In this document: one piece after another, positions 51,793 through 59,960 of the stretch | Numbering within the stretch: the stretch's first letter is position 1 | Layout: each line of letters opens with the position of its first letter | From: Pistricoccus aurantiacus | Lineage (GTDB): Bacteria > Pseudomonadota > Gammaproteobacteria > Pseudomonadales > Halomonadaceae | Assembly: GCF_042682565.1 (NCBI RefSeq) | Contig: NZ_JBHUIC010000029.1 | Reading direction: 5' to 3' (one strand) | DNA length: 64,000 nucleotides | Notes under the pieces: generated by a model | The model's input: the letters and a program-made list of their open reading frames with translations, nothing else | Database searches by the model: none | Told to the model about the DNA's origin: nothing | Made by a program: the position numbers and the translations under genes

Positions 51793-51827
51793 CGGGTGTT
51801 ACAGAACCATGACGGGTGTTGCAGAAC
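51793..51827. promoter_or_regulatory. Tandem 15-bp direct repeats in the APC permease-DUF2945 gap
   Basis: CGGGTGTTACAGAAC (51793-51807) and CGGGTGTTGCAGAAC (51813-51827) differ at one base and are 20 bp apart, two helical turns. They lie between the divergent permease and DUF2945 genes, so they look like a regulator binding site. No other feature is seen in this 251-bp gap. Confidence 0.55.
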
Positions 51828-51908
51828 GAAGTGAGCTGCTCTTGATGCAGCACCAGGAATTCACTAAAAGGTAATCGAGGTGATAATGATCGGAAGGGAG
51901 GCGATGCC

Positions 51909-52130
51909 ATGACGAAAACCGCCAGCGCTGGCGACACCGTATCCTGGAAGTGGGGAGAAGGCAGGGGTAGCGGTAAAGTGATCGAAGTCTTCACGGACAA
52001 AGTGACGCGCAGGATCAAGGGTTCCGAGATTACCCGCAACGCCTCCAAGGATTCCCCCGCCTATCTTATCGAGCAGGAGGACGGCGATCGCGTGCTGAAA
52101 CTCGATTCGGAAGTCACTCGTGAAAATTGA
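51909..52130 (+). CDS. DUF2945 / hypervirulence-associated TUDOR domain protein
   Basis: The 73-residue protein has GDTVSWKWGEGRGSGKVIEV, then RRIKGSEITRNASKDSPAYL and QEDGDRVLKLDSEV, the HVA1/TUDOR small beta-barrel pattern. The function is unknown; it is frequent in halophiles and stress-tolerant bacteria. GGAAGGGAGG lies 8 nt upstream of the ATG. Confidence 0.9.
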   Translation: MTKTASAGDTVSWKWGEGRGSGKVIEVFTDKVTRRIKGSEITRNASKDSPAYLIEQEDGDRVLKLDSEVTREN

Positions 52131-52150
52131 GAGATATAGTACAAGGCATG

Positions 52151-52179
52151 AAAAAGGGCCGGCGATTTCTCGCAAGCCC
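52151..52179 (-). terminator. Terminator of tRNA-Pro
   Basis: On the minus strand GGGC-TT-GCGA, loop GAAA, TCGC-CG-GCCC and TTTTT form a hairpin with U-tract 11 nt after the tRNA 3' end. Confidence 0.8.
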
Positions 52180-52189
52180 CTGATATTCT

Positions 52190-52266
52190 TGGTCGGAGTG
52201 ACAGGATTCGAACCTACGACCTCTGCCTCCCGAAGGCAGCGCTCTACCAAGCTGAGCTACACTCCG
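52190..52266 (-). tRNA. tRNA-Pro (anticodon CGG)
   Basis: The 77-nt minus-strand sequence folds as a cloverleaf: acceptor CGGAGTG/CACTCCG with discriminator A and encoded CCA, D arm GCTC...GAGC, anticodon stem CTGCC/GGCAG around TTCGGGA (anticodon CGG, reading CCG) and T loop GTTCGAATC. It is a single tRNA with its own terminator. Confidence 0.95.
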
Positions 52267-52354
52267 AATCGCCGACGCTGTGTCTCGGCGGTGATGGATT
52301 ATACGTATTTCATTATGGTATGCAAGAAGCCACGTGCAAGTCCGGCAGCTTGTC

Positions 52355-53329
52355 TCAGGTGTCCCGTTCTACCGCCAGCCGAGCCAGCGTCGCCATGCTG
52401 TCTCGGTAGGAGGAGGGAGGGATGTCGTTTAGCTGGGCCAAGGCTTTATCCGCCATTTCCTCGGCGCGTTGGCGGGTATATTCCAGGGCGCCGGTCTGGC
52501 GGACAATGGCCATTACCTCGTTGAGCCGATCGAGGCCGCCCTTGCGGATTGCCTGGCGAATCAGCCTGGCCTGCTCCGGGCTGCCCTGAGCCATGGCGTA
52601 AATCAGCGGAAGGGTCGGTTTGCCTTCCGCCAGATCATCGCCGACGTTCTTGCCCATGGCCTGAGCGTCACCCTGATAGTCGAGCAAATCGTCGATCAGT
52701 TGAAACGCCAGCCCCAGGTAGCGCCCGTAGTGCTGCAGCGCCTGCGCCTGCTCGGCATTGGCGCCGGCAAGCACAGCGCCGCTATGGGAGGCGGCTTCGA
52801 ACAGCATGGCGGTCTTGCCGTGAATGGTTTCGAAGTAGGCGGTTTCATCGATATCCGGATTACCGATGTTGGTCAGTTGCATGACCTCGCCTTCAGCGAT
52901 AGTGCAGGTGGCGGCGGACAGGATGCGCATGATCTGCATGGAGCCGACTTCCACCATCATCAAAAACGAGCGGGAATATAGAAAGTCGCCCACCAGTACC
53001 GAGGGAGCGTTGCCCCAGGCGTCGTTGGCGGTGGTCTTGCCCCTGCGGCGGTGGGATTCGTCCACCACGTCGTCATGCAGCAGGGTCGAGGTGTGCATGA
53101 ACTCGATCAGCGTAGCCAGGGTGATGTGCTTGTCACCGCCATAATTCAGCGATCTCGCCGCCAGCAGTACCAGCAGTGGCCGTAGCCGCTTGCCGCCACT
53201 CTCGATGATGTAGCGACCGATGGTTTCGACCAGGGGTACCCGTGAGGCCAACTGGGCGCGAATGGTCTGATTGACGGCGGCGAAGTCCTCGGCCACCGCG
53301 GCATGAAGGGGCGATGCTGTGGGCTGCAT
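52355..53329 (-). CDS. ispB: Octaprenyl/polyprenyl diphosphate synthase
   Basis: The 324-residue trans-prenyltransferase has the first Asp-rich motif LLHDDVVDESHRRRG, preceded by GGKRLRPLLVLL, and the second, LAFQLIDDLLDYQGD. It builds the ubiquinone side chain. The start at 53329 (MQPTASPLHAAVAEDF) matches the family; the upstream in-frame extension is not conserved. It is divergent from rplU, as in E. coli. Confidence 0.96.
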   Translation of the reverse strand: MQPTASPLHAAVAEDFAAVNQTIRAQLASRVPLVETIGRYIIESGGKRLRPLLVLLAARSLNYGGDKHITLATLIEFMHTSTLLHDDVVDESHRRRGKTTANDAWGNAPSVLVGDFLYSRSFLMMVEVGSMQIMRILSAATCTIAEGEVMQLTNIGNPDIDETAYFETIHGKTAMLFEAASHSGAVLAGANAEQAQALQHYGRYLGLAFQLIDDLLDYQGDAQAMGKNVGDDLAEGKPTLPLIYAMAQGSPEQARLIRQAIRKGGLDRLNEVMAIVRQTGALEYTRQRAEEMADKALAQLNDIPPSSYRDSMATLARLAVERDT

Positions 53330-53614
53330 AAGTCGCTGCTTGTAAAGAGTGAAGCCAGACGCCGAGCGCCGTCGCCGGCCTTGAATGAAGGCTATGCTAT
53401 GGGCGCCCCCCAAAGGCGTCAAGCGCGGCCGATCCAGTATCCACCGCACTTGTCACCAGGAAGAGAGATGGCTATAATCCTGCGCCCGACTCATCACGCT
53501 CCCTGTCAGATGGTTGCCGAAAGGGGCGCCACTCGCCGCAGGCCGATGAAGAGCCCTCAGCGGGCTTAATAAATAAAGAGCACAAACCTCGATGAGTCTA
53601 TGGAGACTTTTCCC
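53330..53614 (+). promoter_or_regulatory. ispB-rplU divergent region with rplU promoter
   Basis: TTGTCA at 53450-53455, a 17-bp spacer and TATAAT at 53473-53478 form a near-consensus sigma-70 promoter for rplU-rpmA, leaving a leader of about 130 nt. No gene is seen in the gap. Confidence 0.8.
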
Positions 53615-53926
53615 ATGTATGCAGTAATCAAGAGCGGCGGCAAGCAATACCGCGTTCAGGAAGGCCAGACCCTGAAACTCGAGAAGCTGGAAATCGCTAC
53701 CGGCGAGACGCTGGAGTTCGATCAGGTATTGCTCGTTGCCGATAACGACGACATCAAGGTGGGCGCCCCCCTGGTCGATGGTGCCAAGGTATCCGCGGAG
53801 ATCGTTTCCCACGGTCGCGGCGACAAGGTGACGATCCTCAAGTTCCGCCGTCGCAAGCACCACATGAAGCGTCAGGGCCACCGCCAGTGGTACACTGAAG
53901 TCAAGATTACCGGGATTTCCGTCTAA
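53615..53926 (+). CDS. rplU: 50S ribosomal protein L21
   Basis: The 103-residue protein is identical in length to E. coli L21. It starts MYAVIKSGGKQYRVQEGQTL and ends in the L21 signature KFRRRKHHMKRQGHRQ. It binds 23S rRNA with L20. ATG 53615 is preceded by a TGGAG. Confidence 0.98.
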   Translation: MYAVIKSGGKQYRVQEGQTLKLEKLEIATGETLEFDQVLLVADNDDIKVGAPLVDGAKVSAEIVSHGRGDKVTILKFRRRKHHMKRQGHRQWYTEVKITGISV

Positions 53927-53958
53927 GCGGACACCCCTCAACGAGCGAGGAATTTGCA

Positions 53959-54216
53959 ATGGCTCACAAGAAGGCAGCCGGTTCTACCCGTAACGGTCGC
54001 GACTCCGAATCCAAGCGCCTAGGCGTCAAGCTGTTCGGCGGCCAGGCAGCGATTCCGGGCAATATCATCGTGCGTCAGCGCGGTACCAAGTTCCATGCGG
54101 GTACCGGCGTGGGCGTGGGCAAGGACTACACCTTGTTCGCTCTGAACGAAGGTGTTGTCAAGTTCGAGACCAAAGGCCCGAAGAATCGCAAGTTCGTCAG
54201 CATCGTTTCTGCCTGA
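53959..54216 (+). CDS. rpmA: 50S ribosomal protein L27
   Basis: The 85-residue protein starts MAHKKAAGSTRNGRDSESKR and has the L27 signature IVRQRGTKFHAG. Its N-terminal tail reaches the peptidyl-transferase centre. It is 32 bp from rplU. Confidence 0.98.
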   Translation: MAHKKAAGSTRNGRDSESKRLGVKLFGGQAAIPGNIIVRQRGTKFHAGTGVGVGKDYTLFALNEGVVKFETKGPKNRKFVSIVSA

Positions 54217-54240
54217 GCGCACTGACACTTGCAGCAATTA

Positions 54241-54296
54241 TCTACTCGATTTCGAGTAGATGACTGGAAGGAGCTCCGCCATGGCGGGGCTCTTTT
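54241..54296 (+). terminator. Two consecutive hairpins after rpmA, the second a rho-independent terminator
   Basis: TCTACTCGA/TCGAGTAGA (54241-54260) is a perfect 9-bp inverted repeat. GAGCTCCGCC/GGCGGGGCTC (54271-54292), followed by TTTT, is the terminator. Partial read-through to obgE, 56 bp on, is likely. Confidence 0.8.
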
Positions 54297-54352
54297 CGTA
54301 TCTATCCTTCGTATTGATGACATGGCGGCGTTTACCGTCGGGAGAATGACAG

Positions 54353-55540
54353 ATGCAATTCGTCGACGAAGCCTCGATCATCGTGGAGGCCGGCCGGGGA
54401 GGGAGCGGCTGCATGAGCTTCCGTCGTGAGAAATACGTGCCCAAGGGCGGCCCGGACGGCGGCGATGGCGGACATGGCGGCAGCGTCTATCTGATCGGTG
54501 ACGACGCCCTGAATACCCTGATCGACTTCAAGTATCAGCGCTTCTACAAGGCCCAGAACGGTCAGCCCGGCCAAGGCCGTCAGATGAGCGGCAAGGGCGG
54601 CGACGACCTGCACGTCAAGGTGCCGGTGGGCACCACGGTGATCGACCAGGATACTCTGGAGGTGATCGCAGACGTTACCGAGCCGGGGCAGGTGGTGCTG
54701 GTGGCTCAGGCGGGCCGACGCGGCCTGGGCAACATTCACTTCAAGTCCTCGACCAATCGCGCGCCGCGCCGCACCACCCCGGGCACCGAAGGCGAGCGGC
54801 GCAACCTGCGCCTGGAAATGAAGGTCATGGCGGACGTGGGCCTGCTGGGCCTGCCCAACGCCGGCAAGTCGACGCTGATTCGCGCCGTCTCCGCCGCCAA
54901 GCCCAAGGTAGCGGATTATCCTTTCACGACCCTGGTGCCCAATCTGGGGGTGGTCAAGCTAGGCGCCCACGAGCATTTCGTGATGGCGGACGTGCCCGGC
55001 TTGATCGAAGGCGCCTCCGAGGGCGCCGGGCTTGGGCTGCGTTTTCTCAAGCACCTGACCCGCACCCGGCTGCTGCTGCATGTGGTGGATGTGGCCCCTT
55101 TCGACGAGTCCGATCCGGTGGCGAGCGTGAAAGCCATCGCCCATGAGCTCGAACGGTTCTCCCCAGCGCTGTCCGAGCGCCCGCGCTGGCTGGTGCTCAA
55201 CAAGCTCGATCTGCTCGTCCAGGATGAGCGCCGGTCACGAGTCGAGGCAATCGTCGAGGGGCTTGGCTGGACCGGGCCTGTCTTCGAGATCTCCGCCATC
55301 AGCGGTGAAGGCACCAGTGCCCTGGTTCAGGCAGTGCACCGCTGGCTGACGGAGCAGCGCCGGCTGGAAAACGATGACGAGGCCGCCGCGGAGGCAGAGC
55401 GGGAAATGCGTCGGCGCATGGAGGAAGAGTCCGTGGCCCGGGCGGAGTCGCGGCTGGGACGCAAGCGCAAGTCGGAGGATGAGGGCGACGATGACTTTGA
55501 CGACGATGACTACGATGTCGAGGTCGAGTACGCGCCATGA
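54353..55540 (+). CDS. obgE: Obg family GTPase (ObgE/CgtA)
   Basis: The 395-residue protein has the Gly-rich Obg fold (about 1-158: GRGGSGCMSFRREKYVPKGG, PDGGDGGHGG), a GTPase domain with G1 GLPNAGKST (166-174), DVPGLIEGA and NKLDL, and a long acidic tail with DDDFDDDDYD-like runs. It acts in 50S assembly and stress control. Its stop overlaps proB (ATGA). Confidence 0.97.
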   Translation: MQFVDEASIIVEAGRGGSGCMSFRREKYVPKGGPDGGDGGHGGSVYLIGDDALNTLIDFKYQRFYKAQNGQPGQGRQMSGKGGDDLHVKVPVGTTVIDQDTLEVIADVTEPGQVVLVAQAGRRGLGNIHFKSSTNRAPRRTTPGTEGERRNLRLEMKVMADVGLLGLPNAGKSTLIRAVSAAKPKVADYPFTTLVPNLGVVKLGAHEHFVMADVPGLIEGASEGAGLGLRFLKHLTRTRLLLHVVDVAPFDESDPVASVKAIAHELERFSPALSERPRWLVLNKLDLLVQDERRSRVEAIVEGLGWTGPVFEISAISGEGTSALVQAVHRWLTEQRRLENDDEAAAEAEREMRRRMEEESVARAESRLGRKRKSEDEGDDDFDDDDYDVEVEYAP

Positions 55541-56673
55541 ACGATACCCAGTCACCCGGCCGCGAAGCGCTGATCAACGCTCAGCGGCTGGTGGTGAAGA
55601 TTGGCAGTGCCCTGTTGACCAACGACGGTCGCGGACTGGACGATGCGGCCATCGGCGAGTGGGTCGATCAGATTGCCGCCCTGCACGCCCGCGGCATTCA
55701 GGTGGTGCTGGTGTCTTCCGGCGCGGTGGCGGCGGGCATGGTAAGGCTGGGCTGGCGGGTGCGGCCTTCCGCAGTGCACGAGCTGCAGGCGGCGGCGGCG
55801 GTGGGCCAGAACAGCCTGACCGAATGCTATGAAGGCCATTTCGCTCGCCACGGACTGCTGACGGCGCAGATCCTGCTGACTCACGACGATCTTTCCAACC
55901 GCAAGCGCTACCTCAATGCGCGCTCGGCCCTGCGTACCCTGGTGGGGTTGAGAGTGGTGCCGGTGATCAACGAGAACGACACCGTGGTGACCAACGAGAT
56001 TCGTTTCGGTGACAACGACACCCTGGGCGCTCTGGTAGCCAATCTGCTCGAGGCGGATGCTCTGATAATTCTCACGGACCAGGAAGGTCTTTTCGACGCG
56101 GACCCGCGCAGCAATCCCCAGGCGCGGCTGCTCAGCGAGGGGCGAGCGGAGGACTCTCGTCTGGCGGCAGTGGCCGGCGGCGGCGGCGCCCTGGGACGCG
56201 GCGGCATGGCCACCAAGGTACGAGCGGCGGCTCTGGCGGCGCGTTCCGGCGCGGTCACCGCCATCGCCAGCGGGCGTCAGCCAAACGTGCTCGCACGATT
56301 GATCCAGGGCGAGCGGCTGGGCACCTTGCTGCGGCCGGAGCGCGCGCCCATCGCCGCGCGCAAGCGCTGGCTGGCGGGTCAGCTTCAGGTGCGCGGCAGT
56401 CTGGTGCTCGACGCCGGCGCGGTCAAGGTGCTGCGCAAGCGCGGCTCCAGCCTGCTGCCGGTCGGGGTCAAGTCCCTGTCCGGCAGCTTCGTGCGCGGTG
56501 ATATGGTGGTCTGCGTGGACGAGCAGGGCGAGCGCGTCGCCAAGGGACTGGTCAACTACGGCAGCAACGAAGCCAGGCATATTCTCGGCAAGCCCAGCCA
56601 TCAGATCGCGTCCGTGCTCGGCTATATGGAGGCGCCGGAGCTGATTCATCGGGATAACCTGATCGTGCTGTAA
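55537..56673 (+). CDS. proB: Glutamate 5-kinase
   Basis: The 378-residue protein has an amino-acid-kinase domain (LVVKIGSALLTNDGRGLD, VSSGAVAAGMVRLG, INENDTVVTNEIRFGDNDTL) and a C-terminal PUA domain (about 285-365). It phosphorylates glutamate for proline synthesis, relevant to osmoadaptation. The obgE-proB order and ATGA overlap imply coupling. Confidence 0.96.
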   Translation: MNDTQSPGREALINAQRLVVKIGSALLTNDGRGLDDAAIGEWVDQIAALHARGIQVVLVSSGAVAAGMVRLGWRVRPSAVHELQAAAAVGQNSLTECYEGHFARHGLLTAQILLTHDDLSNRKRYLNARSALRTLVGLRVVPVINENDTVVTNEIRFGDNDTLGALVANLLEADALIILTDQEGLFDADPRSNPQARLLSEGRAEDSRLAAVAGGGGALGRGGMATKVRAAALAARSGAVTAIASGRQPNVLARLIQGERLGTLLRPERAPIAARKRWLAGQLQVRGSLVLDAGAVKVLRKRGSSLLPVGVKSLSGSFVRGDMVVCVDEQGERVAKGLVNYGSNEARHILGKPSHQIASVLGYMEAPELIHRDNLIVL

Positions 56674-56687
56674 GCAAATGAGCCGAC

Positions 56688-56716
56688 TAGTCAGTGAACG
56701 GTGCCTGTGCTAGAAT
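56688..56716 (+). promoter_or_regulatory. rpsT promoter
   Basis: TAGTCA at 56688-56693, a 17-bp spacer and TAGAAT at 56711-56716 fit sigma-70. A leader of roughly 140 nt follows, without a gene. Confidence 0.65.
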
Positions 56717-56861
56717 TCGCCATCCTCTCAGACATGGTCCGTATCACCGCTTCGGTGACAGAGACCGACCCTGTTGGGAAACACCAGCGGGATCAAATAC
56801 ATATCATTATATTGCCTGTTCTCGAAAAGGGATAAGGCAGCAATTCTCCAAGGAGATAGTG

Positions 56862-57128
56862 GTGGCGAACAGTAAACAAGCCCGCAAGCGTGCCCGTCAG
56901 GCAGAAGAGCGCCGCGCGCTCAAGTCCAGTCAGCGTTCCATGGTGCGCACCTACGTCAAGCGCGTGATCAAGGCGATCAATACCGGCGATCATGCGAAAG
57001 CGATGGAAGAGTTCAAGGCCGCTCAGCCGGTCATTGACCGTATCGCCGACAAGGATGTGCTGTCCAAGAAAAGGGCGGCACGTCTCAAGAGCCGTCTGAA
57101 CAAGCGCGTCAAGGCACTGGCGGCTTGA
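56862..57128 (+). CDS. rpsT: 30S ribosomal protein S20
   Basis: The 88-residue protein starts MANSKQARKRARQAEERRAL and is rich in Lys/Arg/Ala helices, as in S20. Initiation is at GTG 56862 with AGGAG 6 nt upstream (an adjacent GTG at 56859 is too close). E. coli rpsT also uses a non-AUG start, which is part of its autoregulation. Confidence 0.97.
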   Translation: MANSKQARKRARQAEERRALKSSQRSMVRTYVKRVIKAINTGDHAKAMEEFKAAQPVIDRIADKDVLSKKRAARLKSRLNKRVKALAA

Positions 57129-57180
57129 GCAGCTATAACTGACTAGGCCGCTCCTTGTTCGAGCCGCGCTAGTGCAAGAA

Positions 57181-57204
57181 AAACCGGCTTCGGCCGGTTT
57201 TTTC
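57181..57204 (+). terminator. rpsT terminator
   Basis: AAACCGGC, loop TTCG, GCCGGTTTTTT: a canonical rho-independent terminator 52 bp after the stop. Confidence 0.92.
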
Positions 57205-57274
57205 ATGTTCCCCCATGTGTCTTGGATGGTATCGGAAGTATTTGTCGCGGAAATAGGGGTAGCGGAAGAGTACT

Positions 57275-58885
57275 GTGGCCAACGAGGATTTGACGACCCC
57301 CGCCAATGATAGCCTCGAAGGAGAGAGCGTCGCGGCCCAGCCGCCGGCTCGGGTAGGCTTGTTGCGCTCCGGCATGATCGTCGGCGTGATGACCATGCTG
57401 TCTCGGGTGCTGGGACTGGTGCGAGACGTGGTGATCGCTACCCTGCTGGGGGCCGGTAACGGGGCGGATGCCTTCTTCATCGCCTTCAAGATTCCCAATT
57501 TCCTGCGGCGGTTGTTCGCCGAGGGCGCCTTCAATCAGGCGTTCATTCCCGTGCTGTCCGAGTACGCCACGCGCCGATCCCGGGATGAAGTGCGGGAGCT
57601 GCTGAACGCGGTATCCGGCAGTCTGACCGTGGTACTGGCACTGGTCACCGCCTTCGCCATGCTGGCTTCACCCTGGCTGGTGTGGCTGTTCGCCCCGGGG
57701 TTCGGCCGCGACCCGGACAAGCTTGCGCTGACCGCGGACATGCTGCGCCTGACCTTTCCCTATCTGCTGCTGATTTCCTTGACCGCCTTCTCCGGCAGCG
57801 TGCTCAATACCTGGAATCGCTTCGCCGTACCGGCGATTACCCCGGTGCTGCTGAACCTTTCCCTGATCGGTGCGGCGCTGCTGCTGACGCCGCTTTTCGA
57901 GGAGCCCTCCCTGGCGCTGGCCTGGGGAGTGTTGATCGCCGGGGTGGTGCAACTGCTGTTTCAGGTGCCGTTTCTGGCCAATCTCGGTCTGTTGCCCAGG
58001 CCCTGGCCGAGCTTCGCTCACGAAGGGGTGCGGCGCATCCTGAAGCTGATGGTGCCGGCATTGTTTGGCGTATCCGTTTCCCAGATCAACCTGCTGCTGG
58101 ATACGGTGCTGGCCTCGCTGCTGGCGGCGGGCAGCGTGTCCTGGCTCTACTATTCCGATCGGCTGGTGGAATTGCCCTTGGGCATCTTCGGCGTCGCCAT
58201 CGGCACGGTGATCCTGCCGGCGCTCTCCAAGCGCCATGCAGAGCAGTCCGGCGAGCATTTCGCCAGGATGCTCGACTGGGCGATTCGCGCGGTGCTGCTG
58301 CTGGGATTGCCGGCGGCGCTGGCACTGGCGCTGCTGGCGGAGCCGCTGTTGATCACGCTGTTCCACTACGGGGCCATGACCGACCGGGATATCGCCATGG
58401 CCGCCATGAGCCTGCGAGCCTACGCCCTGGGTTTGGTCGCCTTCATGCTGATCAAGGTGCTGGCGCCGGGCTTTTTCGCCCGTCAGGATACCGCCACCCC
58501 GGTCAAGGTCGGTATCGCCGCCATGATCGCCAACATGGTGTTCAACCTGATGCTGATCTGGCCCTTGGCTCATGCGGGCCTGGCCTTGGCGACGACCCTG
58601 TCCGCCTTTCTCAACGCCGGTCTGCTGGGCTGGCTGCTCAAGCGGGAAGGCGTGCTGCACTTTCAGCCGGGCTGGGGCCGTTACGCCATTCAGTTGATTG
58701 GCGGCTGCGGCGTGCTGGGCCTTGGTCTGTGGTGGTTGACTCCGAACTGGCAGAACTGGCTCGGCTGGGATCTGTTCACGAGGGTCGCCTGGTTGAGCGT
58801 TCTGGTGGCCGGTGGCGTGCTCGTATATTTCGCCTGGCTGGCGGCCTGGGGCGTGCGGGTACGACATTTTCGTCTGAACGGCTAG
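57275..58885 (+). CDS. murJ: Lipid II flippase MurJ
   Basis: The 536-residue protein has about 14 TM helices of the MOP superfamily. Its core starts SGMIVGVMTMLSRVLGLVRD and AFFIAFKIPNFLRRLFAEGA, followed by FNQAFIPVLSEY, with the conserved Arg residues of MurJ. It flips lipid II to the periplasm. Initiation is at GTG 57275. It is the first gene of the murJ-ribF-ileS-lspA-fkpB-ispH run. Confidence 0.96.
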   Translation: MANEDLTTPANDSLEGESVAAQPPARVGLLRSGMIVGVMTMLSRVLGLVRDVVIATLLGAGNGADAFFIAFKIPNFLRRLFAEGAFNQAFIPVLSEYATRRSRDEVRELLNAVSGSLTVVLALVTAFAMLASPWLVWLFAPGFGRDPDKLALTADMLRLTFPYLLLISLTAFSGSVLNTWNRFAVPAITPVLLNLSLIGAALLLTPLFEEPSLALAWGVLIAGVVQLLFQVPFLANLGLLPRPWPSFAHEGVRRILKLMVPALFGVSVSQINLLLDTVLASLLAAGSVSWLYYSDRLVELPLGIFGVAIGTVILPALSKRHAEQSGEHFARMLDWAIRAVLLLGLPAALALALLAEPLLITLFHYGAMTDRDIAMAAMSLRAYALGLVAFMLIKVLAPGFFARQDTATPVKVGIAAMIANMVFNLMLIWPLAHAGLALATTLSAFLNAGLLGWLLKREGVLHFQPGWGRYAIQLIGGCGVLGLGLWWLTPNWQNWLGWDLFTRVAWLSVLVAGGVLVYFAWLAAWGVRVRHFRLNG

Positions 58886-58952
58886 AGGTCTACATGGCTA
58901 GCCGGCTCCCGCGCCGTTATAATCGAGGGTTTCCGTTGATCGCGAAGGCGTC

Positions 58953-59960
58953 ATGCAACTGATTCGAGGTTTGCACAATCTGCGCGAGGAGCATCGCGGC
59001 TGCGTTGCCACCATCGGCAATTTCGATGGAGTGCATCGCGGTCATCAGGCGATTCTCGAGCAACTGCGCGATAGCGCGAGAGCGCTTTCGCTGCCCATGA
59101 CCGTGGTGGTGTTCGAGCCCCAGCCTCGGGAATATTTCGCCGGCGATCAGGCGCCCCCACGGCTGACCCGCCTGCGGGACAAGATGGCGCTGCTGGCCAA
59201 GTGCGGCGTCGATCGGGTGCTGTGCCTGCCCTTCAACGAGAGCCTGCGCCAGTTGACCGCCGAGGAATTCATCTCCCGAGTGCTGGTAGAAGGGCTGTGC
59301 GTACGCCATCTGGTGGTGGGCGACGATTTTCGTTTCGGCTGCGATCGAAGCGGCGATTTCGAGCTGCTGGCCAAGGCCGGGGAGCGTCGCGGTTTCGTCG
59401 TCGAAAACACCCGCACCTTCGCCCTGGACGGCGAGCGGGTCTCCAGCACTCGGGTGCGCACGCTGCTGGCCAGCGGCAACTTCGCCCAGGCGGCTCGCAT
59501 GCTGGGCCGGCCCTATTCTTTCTCTGGCCGGGTGGTCGCGGACCGCCAACTGGGCCGTACCATCGGCGTGCCCACCGCCAACCTGCCGCTGCTGTCGCGT
59601 CCCTTGACGCTACAGGGCGTCTACGCGGTGATCACCGAATTTCCGGATGGCCGCCGTCTGCCCGGCGTGGCCAATATCGGTTGGCGGCCCACGGTGGGCA
59701 GCCGACGTCCGGTGCTCGAGGTCCACCTGTTCGATATCGATGAAGACTTGTACGGCCAACCGCTGACCGTGGTGCCCTGCGCCAGATTGCGGGGCGAGAT
59801 CGCCTTCGATGGTATGGAACCCTTGAAGCGCCAGATACAGGCGGACCTGGCCCAGGCGCGCCGGTATTTTTCTTTCCGGGCGCAGACCGACACAGTATTT
59901 CCCCTGGCTTCCGCGCCCCTGGCGCAGGAAACCACGACCCATGACCCGAACGATGGCTGA
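58953..59960 (+). CDS. ribF: Bifunctional riboflavin kinase/FAD synthetase
   Basis: The 335-residue protein has the FMN adenylyltransferase domain (TIGNFDGVHRGHQ, residues 20-32; VGDDFRFGCDRSGDF) and a riboflavin kinase domain (GRTIGVPTANL, GVANIGWRPTV). It makes FMN and FAD. It overlaps ileS by 20 bp. Confidence 0.97.
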   Translation: MQLIRGLHNLREEHRGCVATIGNFDGVHRGHQAILEQLRDSARALSLPMTVVVFEPQPREYFAGDQAPPRLTRLRDKMALLAKCGVDRVLCLPFNESLRQLTAEEFISRVLVEGLCVRHLVVGDDFRFGCDRSGDFELLAKAGERRGFVVENTRTFALDGERVSSTRVRTLLASGNFAQAARMLGRPYSFSGRVVADRQLGRTIGVPTANLPLLSRPLTLQGVYAVITEFPDGRRLPGVANIGWRPTVGSRRPVLEVHLFDIDEDLYGQPLTVVPCARLRGEIAFDGMEPLKRQIQADLAQARRYFSFRAQTDTVFPLASAPLAQETTTHDPNDG

